Source: CF-13 sp036782775
Lineage (GTDB): Bacteria > Chloroflexota > Dormibacteria > CF-121
Assembly: GCA_036782775.1 (NCBI GenBank)
Contig: DAIPYJ010000005.1
Span: forward strand, 1-64,000
Length of the DNA: 64,000 bases
Direction of reading: 5' to 3'
The notes beneath the pieces were generated by a model. That model made no database searches. It worked only from the letters and a program-made list of their open reading frames with translations, and was not told where the DNA came from. The translations under genes were made by a program, and so were the position numbers. Shown in pieces: positions 47,642 to 56,075 of this stretch. Every line of letters begins with the position of its first letter. Within the stretch, counting starts at the first letter, position 1.

Positions 47642-49941
47642 CGGCTGATCACGAGCGGCGCGTCATATTCCTGCGCGATCGGCACGCCGTTGATGTCGGT
47701 GACGCCGGTCGTCACCACCAGCTGGTAGGTTCCCTGCCGCAGCTTGACCGAGAGCGTGGCCAGATGGCTGTTGGCGTCGAAGCTCACGCTCTCCTCGACC
47801 GACTTGCCCTTCTCGTCCTTGATGAGAATCGTCCCCGGCGTGACGCTGGCCGGCATCAGGTCGGCATCGAAGCTGACCTGCACCTGCTGGCCCGGAGGCG
47901 TTTGCAGCACCTCGACCGAGACCACCGTTGGACCGTGGTTCAAAGACTGGGTTGCCGACGACTGGACGCCGTCGATGGCATACCGCTGACCTTGCTGCAC
48001 CACGGTGAGCTGTTCTTCGAAGAAGCTGGTCTCGGTCCCTGATTTGGCAATGAACGTCCGCACGCCGATCAAGAAGGTGATCGGGTTGCTCTTGGTGAGC
48101 TGCACCGTCACCGGGTAATAGCGGTCGAACCTGGTGTCCGGAGCGGCCAGCATCGAGGCGCCGCTGTTTTGATAGGCCGCCTGGCCATTCGTGTCCAGTT
48201 CGGCCTGCGCCGCCGCGGCGTCGCCAGCCAGCCGCGCCTGCATGAAGTGATCGACTTCGGCAATCGCCTGCTGCTCGGCGGGATTGGCGCCCGACGTCGA
48301 CAGCGAAGCCACCTGGAAGGTGATCCCTCCGGTCGCGTCATCGTGGCGGGTGAAGAGAACCAGGTCACCGCGAGGCGACCACTCGGGCTGGCTGTACTCG
48401 AGGCTCTTCGCGCCCAGGGGCGTCAGGCCGCTGCCGTCGCGATCGATCGCCACCATTCCCGAGATGCCGGTCTGTCCGGTGGGTTTGCTGGCGAGCAGCA
48501 GTGAGGACGCGTCGGGTGCCCAGTTCAGGTCGCTCCAGAGCTGACCGTTCGAGCTGGTCGCGATGCTGACCGCGCGCTTGCCGTCGGCGGCAATGTAGAG
48601 GTTGCTGTTGGAGCTTTGCTGGACGAGGAAGGCGAGGTCGCCTTTCAACGACCACTCGAAGCCCGTCGCGCCGGTCACCAGCTGCGTCACGGTTGCGGCC
48701 GGCATGCTGAGGTCGACGACAACCGAGCCATCGACGGTTTCGACGGCGAGCAGCGTCCCGCTCGGCGAGGCCTCGATGCTGCCCTGCTGCACCTTGCTCA
48801 GGGTGGGGAGCGCCAGCTGGTTGCCGTGGAGATCGACCAGCTTCAGGTTGCCGCCGTCGAGGTAGACGAGCTTGTCGCTTCCAACCCAGATCGGGGCGCG
48901 GTCCGGCGTGCCGTTAACGGTCGCGACGGTTCCCACCAGGTTGCCCTGGAGGTCGCGAACGTCCAGGCTCGCCTGCCCGCCCCGGACGGTCCAGGCCGCG
49001 AACAGATTGCCCGAGGTCGGTGCCGACGGCATGGTGGAACCGGGTGCGAGGTTATGGAGCGGCGTGCCGCTCGGACTCAGCAGCCAGACGTCCGTGCCAG
49101 CGCCGCTCGCCGACGAGCCCGACGGCGTAGGGGTGATCGAGGGCGTCGGCAGCGCGCCCGGCCCAGCCAACCCCGCGGGTCGGGTTGCGAGGATCTGTCC
49201 GCCGCTGGTCCAGACCGCGTTCAGGATGGTTCCGGACCTGTCCAGGCGGTTGTCGCTGCCATAAGTAAGGTTGCCGGTCTTGAACGACGGCGGGGTCACC
49301 GGTGGAATCGGCGCCCGGACCGTGCTGAAGTGCAGGACGACGGGTGTAGGCGCCACCGTCGGCGTCGGCTTGATCGCGGCGGGCGTGGTGGCGGCCGGCG
49401 CAGCCGCTTTCGGCTTGAGGCTGACCGTGTAATTCGTGTTCGGGGCGAGTGGGTGAGTGGGGATGATCACCAGCGTCGAGCCCACCCACTGCTTGGTCAC
49501 CGAGGTGGCGGGCTCGATCACGACGGAATCTGCCACGGCGTTCTTGTCGACTGGCCCGGTGAATTGAAGCTGGATCGGCTCGGCGGCGGTGGCAACGTTG
49601 GTCTTGTTGGCAATCGGTGGGAGAATCATTGCCACCCCTTCGGTGGTCGGCAGCGGCTGCTTGTGCAGGTAGACCTGGACGCCGAGCACCACAAGGAAGC
49701 CCGTGGCGACGGCGGCCATCGACAAGGCGACGGTCCGGCCACGGAAGCCGAACGCATACCAGGGGCGCGAGCTCGGTCGCGGCAGACTGCGCCGCGCCTC
49801 GTCCATCAGCTTGGCGCGGAGATAGCTGCGGAAATGCGGGTCCAGCGGCGGCGTCGTGGGTCGCGCCGTCTTGAGGAGGTCGACGACCTCCTGGTGCGCC
49901 GGATCGGTGAAGATCTCCTGAAGCTCGGGGTCGTCCATCAT
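47638..49941 (-). CDS. Membrane-anchored Ig-like/beta-propeller protein, probable sigma-factor partner
   Basis: A 767-residue protein with a cytoplasmic N-terminus of about 70 residues (including LDPHFRSYLRAKLMDEARR, similar to segments in zinc-less anti-sigma factors) and a membrane helix at 71-92. The large extracytoplasmic part has an SbsA/Big_5-like Ig domain (LQFTGPVDKNAV...LAPNTNYTVSL), TolB-like propeller strands (FEWSLKGDLAFLV, PEWSPRGDLVLFTRHD) and a second Ig-like domain at the end (GQQVQVSFDADLMPASVTPG). Its start overlaps the ECF sigma gene (ATGA), so it probably senses the envelope and controls that sigma factor. No zinc finger is present. Confidence 0.75.
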   Translation of the reverse strand: MMDDPELQEIFTDPAHQEVVDLLKTARPTTPPLDPHFRSYLRAKLMDEARRSLPRPSSRPWYAFGFRGRTVALSMAAVATGFLVVLGVQVYLHKQPLPTTEGVAMILPPIANKTNVATAAEPIQLQFTGPVDKNAVADSVVIEPATSVTKQWVGSTLVIIPTHPLAPNTNYTVSLKPKAAAPAATTPAAIKPTPTVAPTPVVLHFSTVRAPIPPVTPPSFKTGNLTYGSDNRLDRSGTILNAVWTSGGQILATRPAGLAGPGALPTPSITPTPSGSSASGAGTDVWLLSPSGTPLHNLAPGSTMPSAPTSGNLFAAWTVRGGQASLDVRDLQGNLVGTVATVNGTPDRAPIWVGSDKLVYLDGGNLKLVDLHGNQLALPTLSKVQQGSIEASPSGTLLAVETVDGSVVVDLSMPAATVTQLVTGATGFEWSLKGDLAFLVQQSSNSNLYIAADGKRAVSIATSSNGQLWSDLNWAPDASSLLLASKPTGQTGISGMVAIDRDGSGLTPLGAKSLEYSQPEWSPRGDLVLFTRHDDATGGITFQVASLSTSGANPAEQQAIAEVDHFMQARLAGDAAAAQAELDTNGQAAYQNSGASMLAAPDTRFDRYYPVTVQLTKSNPITFLIGVRTFIAKSGTETSFFEEQLTVVQQGQRYAIDGVQSSATQSLNHGPTVVSVEVLQTPPGQQVQVSFDADLMPASVTPGTILIKDEKGKSVEESVSFDANSHLATLSVKLRQGTYQLVVTTGVTDINGVPIAQEYDAPLVISR

Positions 49942-50504
49942 GGGAGGCTCACCTCCGGCTCGAGCTGCGGCGGCAGCTCTTTGCGAAGCCGTTCGACGCC
50001 GCGGTGAAGCAGGAGTTTGACGGCGCCGGCACTCTTGCCCATGATCACGGCGATCTCCTCGATCTTCTTGTCCTCGCTGAATTTGAGGATCATGGCGGTG
50101 CGCTGGTGCTGCGGCAGCAGGTCGATGGCCGCCCAGACGCGGCGGCTGCGATCACGGCGGACCACCTCATCGACGACCGCCGGCTCCTGGCTGGGCATGC
50201 CGGCGCCCTCTTCGAGCTCGACCTCTTTGCCCACCGGGCTGCGGTAATGGTCGGCGACCGCGTTGAGCGCGATCTGGTAGAGCCAGGAGGAGAAGGGGTG
50301 GCCCGAATACGTGTACCGCTTGATGTTTCGCAGCGCTTTGAAAAACACCTCCGATGTCACGTCCTCAGCCAGTGATTGATCTCGAACGCGGGAGTACGCG
50401 AAGCGATAGATCTGCGGGAAGTACCGGTCGTAAAGAGCCCCGAACGCGTCGGGGTCTTCCTTAGCCCGTTCGACGAGTTCCCGCTCTTCAAATCCGTTCG
50501 GCAT
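49938..50504 (-). CDS. ECF RNA polymerase sigma factor
   Basis: A 188-residue group 4 sigma factor. Region 2: DPDAFGALYDRYFPQIYRFAYSRVRDQSLAEDVTSEVFFKALRNI, with the -10-recognition helix and SSWLYQIALNAVADHYR. Region 4: LLPQHQRTAMILKFSEDKKIEEIAVIMGKSAGAVKLLLHRGVERLR. The start MPNGFEERE at 50504 fits the family better than the 17-codon upstream extension. It is cotranscribed with the Ig/propeller membrane protein, its probable regulator. It is divergent from the purine operon across 233 bp. Confidence 0.92.
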   Translation of the reverse strand: MPNGFEERELVERAKEDPDAFGALYDRYFPQIYRFAYSRVRDQSLAEDVTSEVFFKALRNIKRYTYSGHPFSSWLYQIALNAVADHYRSPVGKEVELEEGAGMPSQEPAVVDEVVRRDRSRRVWAAIDLLPQHQRTAMILKFSEDKKIEEIAVIMGKSAGAVKLLLHRGVERLRKELPPQLEPEVSLP

Positions 50505-50684
50505 CAGGGCACCCTTCGGGGCGCCCGCTGTTGAGTGAACGGGAGACGCCCCCACTTGGTTACGAGTCCGCCCAAATTATCCGCAACTCCCCGTCAATAC
50601 AGAAGTGGCGCAAGGGGAGCTAGGTTACGCTAGCCGCCGGCCGAATACCAAAAACCCGTTGAGGGTTTGCCCTCGGTACGCCGG

Positions 50685-50690
50685 TATACT
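50685..50690 (+). promoter_or_regulatory. Probable -10 box of the purB-H operon
   Basis: TATACT about 47 nt before the purB start codon, with no convincing -35. A small hairpin GAGGG-TTTG-CCCTC sits at 50661-50674 just upstream. No purine riboswitch was recognised in the leader. Confidence 0.4.
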
Positions 50691-50737
50691 TGCCACGTCA
50701 CCGACGGCCTGCCACCCACAAGGAGACCCGCCGCCGT

Positions 50738-52081
50738 TTGATTCCGCGATACACCCACCCGGAGATGAGTGCCATCTTCGAGCCCAAGCAGCGATACCAG
50801 CTATGGCTCGAGGTCGAGCTCGTCGTGACGGAGGGTTGGGCCGAATTGGGACAGGTGCCCAGGGCGGCCCTGGACCATCTCCGGCAGGCCACCATCGACG
50901 TCGATCGGATCGCCAGCCTCGAGGAGCGCGTCGGGCATGACGTGATTGCCTTCCTCGACTCGCTGGCGGAGCCGCTCGGCGACGACGCCCGCTACCTGCA
51001 TCGTGGCCTGACGTCCTCGGATGTGCTGGACACGGCGCTCGCCCTGCAGCTGGTCAAGGCCGCCGACCTGCTGCTGGCCGACCTCGATCGCGTAGTCGAG
51101 GTGGTCCGGCGTCGGGCGATCGAGGAACAGGACACGCTGATGGCCGGCCGCACGCATGGGATTCACGCCGAGCCGGTCAGCTTCGGCTTCGTCCTGGCCG
51201 GCTGGCTCGACGAGCTGGAACGGGCGCGCGGCCGGATCGCCGCGGGACGCGAGGACGTTCGCGTCGGCAAGCTGTCGGGCGCGGTGGGGACCCATGCCAC
51301 CGTCGATCCCCAGGTCGAGGAGTATGCGCTCGGCCGGCTGGGGCTCAAGGTCGCGCCGGTGAGCACCCAGATCATCGCCCGCGACCGCCACGCTGCCTTT
51401 CTGACGACGCTCGCCATCGTCGGCGGCAGTTTGGAAAAATTTGCCACCGACATCCGCCAGCTGCAGCGGACCGAAGTCGGCGAGGTCCGGGAGCCTTTTG
51501 GTGAAGAGCAGAAGGGATCGTCGGCGATGCCCCACAAGCGGAACCCGATCCTCAGCGAGCGCGTCTGCGGCCTGGCCAGGACGATGCGCGGGTACGCCCT
51601 GACGGCCCTCGAGAACCAGGCGCTCTGGCACGAGCGCGATATCAGCCACTCCTCGGCCGAGCGGATCATCATCCCCGACGCCTGCATCCTGCTCGACTAC
51701 ATGCTGCGGCTGATGCGCGGCATCGTCGACGGGCTCGCCGTCAATCGCGAGCGGATGCGGGCCAACCTCTATCGCAGCGGCGGCGTCGTCTTTTCCCAGC
51801 GCGTCTTGCTGGCGCTGGTCGAGAAGGGCATGTCCCGGCAGGATGCCTACCGTGTCGTGCAGCGAGCGGCGCTCCGGGCGCTCGACGACGGCCAGGATTT
51901 TCGGACCATCGTCGGCCAGGCGCCGGAGGTTCGGGAGCGGCTCACCACGGATGAGCTCGCTGAACTCTTCGATCCATCCTTCTATCTCCGTCACCTTGGG
52001 GTGACGTTTCAGCGCGTTGGCCTCGTATCCACTTCGGGTTCTCGCTCCCCGGTGCGGGGAGGTTCAGGGAGGAATGCATGA
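50738..52081 (+). CDS. purB: Adenylosuccinate lyase
   Basis: A 447-residue fumarase-superfamily enzyme that removes fumarate from SAICAR and adenylosuccinate, used in both IMP and AMP synthesis. Seen: IPRYTHPEMSAIFEPKQRYQLWLEVEL, RYLHRGLTSSDVLDTALALQL, MAGRTHGIHAEPVSFGF and the signature GSSAMPHKRNPILSE. The start is TTG 50738, with AAGGAGA 11 bp upstream and the family's typical first residues. The last about 15 codons (SGSRSPVRGGSGRNA) are encoded by a palindromic repeat rather than family sequence. First gene of the nine-gene purine operon. Confidence 0.96.
   Translation: MIPRYTHPEMSAIFEPKQRYQLWLEVELVVTEGWAELGQVPRAALDHLRQATIDVDRIASLEERVGHDVIAFLDSLAEPLGDDARYLHRGLTSSDVLDTALALQLVKAADLLLADLDRVVEVVRRRAIEEQDTLMAGRTHGIHAEPVSFGFVLAGWLDELERARGRIAAGREDVRVGKLSGAVGTHATVDPQVEEYALGRLGLKVAPVSTQIIARDRHAAFLTTLAIVGGSLEKFATDIRQLQRTEVGEVREPFGEEQKGSSAMPHKRNPILSERVCGLARTMRGYALTALENQALWHERDISHSSAERIIIPDACILLDYMLRLMRGIVDGLAVNRERMRANLYRSGGVVFSQRVLLALVEKGMSRQDAYRVVQRAALRALDDGQDFRTIVGQAPEVRERLTTDELAELFDPSFYLRHLGVTFQRVGLVSTSGSRSPVRGGSGRNA
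52044..52072. repeat. REP-like palindromic repeat, copy 4 (purB-purC junction)
   Basis: CTCCCC, GGTGC loop, GGGGAG, then GTTCAGGGAGG. It encodes the C-terminus of PurB and its tail GGGAGGA forms the Shine-Dalgarno sequence for purC. Confidence 0.6.
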
Positions 52082-52980
52082 CGGCGATCCTGACGACCGA
52101 CCTACCCTTGCCGCTTTTGTCTCGCGGCAAGGTCCGCGACACCTACCGGCTCAGTGAAGGCGAGCTCCTGATGGTCGCCAGCGACCGGCTCTCGGCCTTC
52201 GACGTGGTGCTCCCGACGCCGATCCCGGAGAAAGGCCGAGTGCTGACCCAGCTCTCGCTCAACTGGTTTGCCCAGACGACGGAAATCGTTGCCAACCATC
52301 TCAGCCCCGACCAATCCCTTCCCCCGGCGCTGGAGCAGCGGTTCCCCGATCTCGCCCAGCGCAGCATGCGCGTGCGCGCCGCCCAACCGGTGATGTTCGA
52401 GTGCGTCGTGCGCGGCTACATCTCCGGCTCCGGCTGGAAGGACTACCAGAAGACGGGAACGATTGCCGGCGAGCGCTTACCGGCGGGGCTGCGCGAGAGC
52501 GACCGGTTGCCGGAGCCAATCTTCACCCCGGCGACCAAGGCCACAACCGGCCACGATGAGAACATCTCGCGCGCGCAGCTCGCCGATCGCGCCGGCCGCG
52601 AGCTGGCTACGAAGCTGGAAGCGCTCAGCCTCGCCCTTTATCGATTCGGCCATGAGCGGGCGCTCGAGGCGGGCATCATCCTGGCCGACACGAAGTTCGA
52701 GTTCGGCGCGCTCGATGGCGCGCTCATCCTGATCGACGAGGTGATGACGCCCGACTCCTCGCGCTTCTGGGACGTCGACCTGTACCAACCGGGCGGCCCC
52801 CAAGCCTCCTTCGACAAGCAATACGTGCGCGATTACCTCGAGTCGATCGGCTGGAACAAGCAGCCGCCGGCGCCGGCGCTGCCGGATGAGGTCGTTGCCG
52901 GCACGACCCAGCGGTATCTCGAGGCGTTGCAACGACTGACGGCGCAGAAGGCGGCCGTGGGAGCGCATGCGTCGCGCTGA
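52078..52980 (+). CDS. purC: SAICAR synthetase
   Basis: A 300-residue phosphoribosylaminoimidazole-succinocarboxamide synthase joining CAIR and aspartate. Seen: LSRGKVRDTYRL, VASDRLSAFDVVLPTPIPEKG, ECVVRGYISGSGWKDYQKTG, FTPATKATTGHDENIS, ILADTKFEFGAL and IDEVMTPDSSRFW. A larger, eukaryote- and actinobacteria-like form than the 240-residue E. coli type. Start overlaps the purB stop (ATGA). Confidence 0.97.
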   Translation: MTAILTTDLPLPLLSRGKVRDTYRLSEGELLMVASDRLSAFDVVLPTPIPEKGRVLTQLSLNWFAQTTEIVANHLSPDQSLPPALEQRFPDLAQRSMRVRAAQPVMFECVVRGYISGSGWKDYQKTGTIAGERLPAGLRESDRLPEPIFTPATKATTGHDENISRAQLADRAGRELATKLEALSLALYRFGHERALEAGIILADTKFEFGALDGALILIDEVMTPDSSRFWDVDLYQPGGPQASFDKQYVRDYLESIGWNKQPPAPALPDEVVAGTTQRYLEALQRLTAQKAAVGAHASR

Positions 52981-53215
52981 GGTGGTCGTGACCCTGAAGC
53001 CGGTGGTCAACGATCCCGAAGGCCTCACGATTCGCGGTGGCCTGCACGCGCTTGGCTTCGACCGCGTGACCGATGTCCGCTCCGGGAAATTCCTGGTGCT
53101 CACGCTCGACGAGCCGGACGAGACGCGGGCGCGCGAGCAGATCGAGGCGATGGCGCGCCAGTTGCTCGCCAACGAAGTCATCGAGGACTATCGCATCAGG
53201 CTGCTCGATTCATGA
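52967..53215 (+). CDS. purS: FGAM synthetase subunit PurS
   Basis: An 82-residue accessory subunit that bridges PurQ and PurL in the FGAM synthetase complex and helps channel ammonia. Seen: VVVTLKPVVNDPEGLTIRGGLHALGF, VTDVRSGKFLVLTLD and LLANEVIEDYRIRLLDS. Overlaps the purC end by 14 bp and purQ by 4 bp. Confidence 0.94.
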   Translation: MRRAEVVVTLKPVVNDPEGLTIRGGLHALGFDRVTDVRSGKFLVLTLDEPDETRAREQIEAMARQLLANEVIEDYRIRLLDS

Positions 53216-53913
53216 GGTCCGGCATCGTCGTCTTTCCCGGCACCTGGAGTGACCGGGACTGCGGCCACGCGCTGGGCGAGGTGCTCGGCCAGGGGATCGA
53301 TTACATCGATCACCGCGAGCGCAGTCTCGACGGGCTGGACCTCGTCGTGCTGCCCGGCGGCTTCTCCTATGGTGACTACCTGCGCTGCGGCGCGATCGCG
53401 CGCTTCACCCCGGTGATGACCGCCGTCGCGAGCTTTGCCGAGCGTGGCGGCCTGGTGCTCGGCATCTGCAACGGTTTTCAGATCCTGCAGGAAGCCCGCT
53501 TGCTTCCCGGGGCGCTGCTCAGGAACGCGTCCTGCGAGTTTCGATGTGAGTGGGTGCATCTCCGAGTCGAGCAGAACCGCTCCGCCTTCACTCTCGACTG
53601 CCGCCCCGGACAGGTGCTGCGCCTCCCGATCTCCCACGGCGAAGGCAACTTCTTCGCCGATCCTGAGACGCTTCGCACGCTCGAAGACGAGTCGCGCGTC
53701 GTGGTCCGGTATTGCACGCCGGACGGCCATCCGATCGCCGAGGCGAATCCGAATGGATCGCTCAACAACATCGCCGGCATCGCCAACGCGCGCGGCAACG
53801 TCGTCGGGATGATGCCGCATCCTGAGCGCGCCAGCGAAGCGCTGTTGGGGAGCGAGGATGGCTTGTTGATCTTCCAATCGGCGATCCACGCGCTGGTGGG
53901 AGTGGTCGCATGA
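53212..53913 (+). CDS. purQ: FGAM synthetase glutaminase subunit PurQ
   Basis: A 233-residue class I glutamine amidotransferase supplying ammonia to PurL. Seen: SGIVVFPGTWSDRDC, VVLPGGFSYGDYLRCGAIAR, the Cys nucleophile in VLGICNGFQILQEARLLPGALL, and the His/Glu in MMPHPERASE. Overlaps purS and purL by 4 bp each, consistent with a 1:1 complex. Confidence 0.97.
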   Translation: MRSGIVVFPGTWSDRDCGHALGEVLGQGIDYIDHRERSLDGLDLVVLPGGFSYGDYLRCGAIARFTPVMTAVASFAERGGLVLGICNGFQILQEARLLPGALLRNASCEFRCEWVHLRVEQNRSAFTLDCRPGQVLRLPISHGEGNFFADPETLRTLEDESRVVVRYCTPDGHPIAEANPNGSLNNIAGIANARGNVVGMMPHPERASEALLGSEDGLLIFQSAIHALVGVVA

Positions 53914-56075
53914 TTGCAACCCGTCGCGCGCAGCTCGCGGCCGTCGCGCTCAACGAAGAGGAATACGAGGCGATCGTCCAGCGGCTAGGCCGGGAACCGA
54001 ACGAGCTCGAGCTCGGCATGTTCGGCGCGCTCTGGAGCGAACATTGCTCCTACAAGACATCGAAAGCCCTGCTGCGCCAGCTGCCGACCGAAGGCCCGCA
54101 TGTGCTCCAGGGCCCTGGTGAAAACGCGGGCGCGATCGACATCGGCGACGGGCTGGCCGTCGTCTTCAAGATCGAGTCGCATAACCATCCATCGGCGATC
54201 GAGCCGTACCAGGGCGCGGCCACCGGGGTCGGCGGCATCCTCCGGGACGTCTTCGCCATGGGCGCGAGGCCGATCGCGATTCTCGACGCCTTGCGCTTCG
54301 GGCCGCTGGATCGCGGCCGCAACCGGCATCTCTTCTCGGGCGTGGTGGCCGGCATCGGCGGCTATGGCAACTGTTTCGGCTGCCCGACGGTGGGTGGCGA
54401 GGTCTACTTCGATTCCGCTTATACGGACAACCCGATCGTGAACGCGATGTGTGTCGGGCTAGTCTCCCACGATCGTCTGCGGCGGGCCCGCGCCGACCGA
54501 GCCGGCGACGCCGTCCTGCTGGTGGGCGCCGACACGGGTCGGGATGGCATTCACGGTGCGACCTTTGCTTCGGTCGAGATGGACGAGCGCTCGGCAGAAC
54601 GCCGGCCGGCCGTCCAGGTGGGCAATCCCTTCCTCGAAAAACTGCTCTGCGAGGCCTGCCTCGTCCTCAACGAGCTCGAGGGGGTGACCGCGATCCAGGA
54701 CCTGGGCGCCGCCGGTCTCACCAGCGCGGCCACTGAGCTGGCGCATCGCGGCCGGCGTGGCATCGACCTCGATGTCGACCGCGTGAGCCGGCGCGAAGCG
54801 GGAATGCGCGCCTACGAGGTCATGCTGTCCGAGTCGCAGGAGCGAATGCTGGTCGTGGTTCGTCCCGACGCGGAGGCGTCGGCCCGTCAGGTCTTCGACC
54901 ACTTCGAGCTGCACGCCGATCGAGTCGGCACCATCACCGGCGCCGGTCGGATTCGAATCCGTGAGGCCGGCAACCTGGTGGCGGAACTGCCGCTCAAGGC
55001 GCTGGTCGACGGCGTGCCGCAACGTTCGCCGCTGGCCCGCTTCCCCGACCGTCCACCATCACCGAAGATGCCGTCGATCGCCGAGCCCGAGTCCATCCTG
55101 CTCGATCTGTTGGCAAGCCCGAACCTGCGCAGCCGGCGGTCGATTTATCGGACGTACGACCATCAGGTGCAGGACAACACGGTGATCGGTCCGGGATACG
55201 ACGCAGCGCTGTTGCGAGTCCAGGGCACGAGCAAGGGGCTGGCGCTGACGACCGATGGCAATCCCTGGTACGTGGCTCTCGATCCATATGAAGGGACGAA
55301 GGCCGCCGTGGCTGAGGCCGCCCGCAACATCGTCTGCACCGGCGCGCGACCGCTGGCTGTGACCAACTGCCTGAACTTCGGCAATCCCGACCGCCCGGCC
55401 ATATTCGGCCAGCTGCAAGAGAGCGTTCGCGGCCTCGCCGACGCCTGCCGCGCTTTTGCTGTGCCGGTCGTCAGTGGAAACGTCAGCCTCTACAACGAGA
55501 CGAGCGAGCGCAACATCCTGCCCACCCCGGTGATCGGCATGGTTGGCTTGCTCGATGACCTGGCGCTTCGCTGCCCCGCTGGATTCCAGGATGACGGCGA
55601 TCTGATCTTCCTGCTCGGTGAAACCCGCGAGGAGCTGGCCGGAAGCCAGTATCTGAGGGTGCTCGGCGCACCGCTCGAGGGGCGTCCGCCTTCGGTGAGC
55701 CTCGAGATGGAGGCTCGTCTACAAACCGCTCTGCTCGATTCCATTGCCGGAAGCGTGCTACGCTCGGCCCACGATGTCTCGGACGGCGGGCTGCTCGTCG
55801 CGCTGGCGGAGTGCGCTCTCTTCTCGGGACGGGGGCTGCGCTGCCCCAATGCGGTGGGCGCGGTTAGTCGGGAGGCGTTCTACTTTGGCGAGTCGCAAGC
55901 GCGGGTGATCGTCAGCGTGTCGCCCCGGCGGGTGCCCGACCTGCAGCGGCTGATGATGCATCACCACCTTCCGATTCACGCCATGGGCGTCGTCGGCGGC
56001 GAGCAATTCCAGATCGGGACGGACGTCCGGGTATCGCTCGAGATCTTGCGCCAGGCATGGGAGACACCGTTTTGA
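53910..56075 (+). CDS. purL: FGAM synthetase large subunit PurL (small type)
   Basis: A 721-residue ATP-dependent FGAM synthetase of the short (Bacillus-like) class that needs separate PurQ and PurS. Seen: LGMFGALWSEHCSYKTSK, FKIESHNHPSAIEPYQGAATGVGGILRD, GNCFGCPTVGGEVYF, EAMLSESQERMLVV-like block and the second-half VVSGNVSLYNET and SDGGLLVALAEC. Its stop overlaps the purF start as TGATG. Confidence 0.97.
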   Translation: MIATRRAQLAAVALNEEEYEAIVQRLGREPNELELGMFGALWSEHCSYKTSKALLRQLPTEGPHVLQGPGENAGAIDIGDGLAVVFKIESHNHPSAIEPYQGAATGVGGILRDVFAMGARPIAILDALRFGPLDRGRNRHLFSGVVAGIGGYGNCFGCPTVGGEVYFDSAYTDNPIVNAMCVGLVSHDRLRRARADRAGDAVLLVGADTGRDGIHGATFASVEMDERSAERRPAVQVGNPFLEKLLCEACLVLNELEGVTAIQDLGAAGLTSAATELAHRGRRGIDLDVDRVSRREAGMRAYEVMLSESQERMLVVVRPDAEASARQVFDHFELHADRVGTITGAGRIRIREAGNLVAELPLKALVDGVPQRSPLARFPDRPPSPKMPSIAEPESILLDLLASPNLRSRRSIYRTYDHQVQDNTVIGPGYDAALLRVQGTSKGLALTTDGNPWYVALDPYEGTKAAVAEAARNIVCTGARPLAVTNCLNFGNPDRPAIFGQLQESVRGLADACRAFAVPVVSGNVSLYNETSERNILPTPVIGMVGLLDDLALRCPAGFQDDGDLIFLLGETREELAGSQYLRVLGAPLEGRPPSVSLEMEARLQTALLDSIAGSVLRSAHDVSDGGLLVALAECALFSGRGLRCPNAVGAVSREAFYFGESQARVIVSVSPRRVPDLQRLMMHHHLPIHAMGVVGGEQFQIGTDVRVSLEILRQAWETPF

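Noticed and set aside
50801..51994. 397-codon open frame antisense to purB
   Set aside because: Shadow frame; it has no recognisable motif and lies entirely inside a conserved purine gene.
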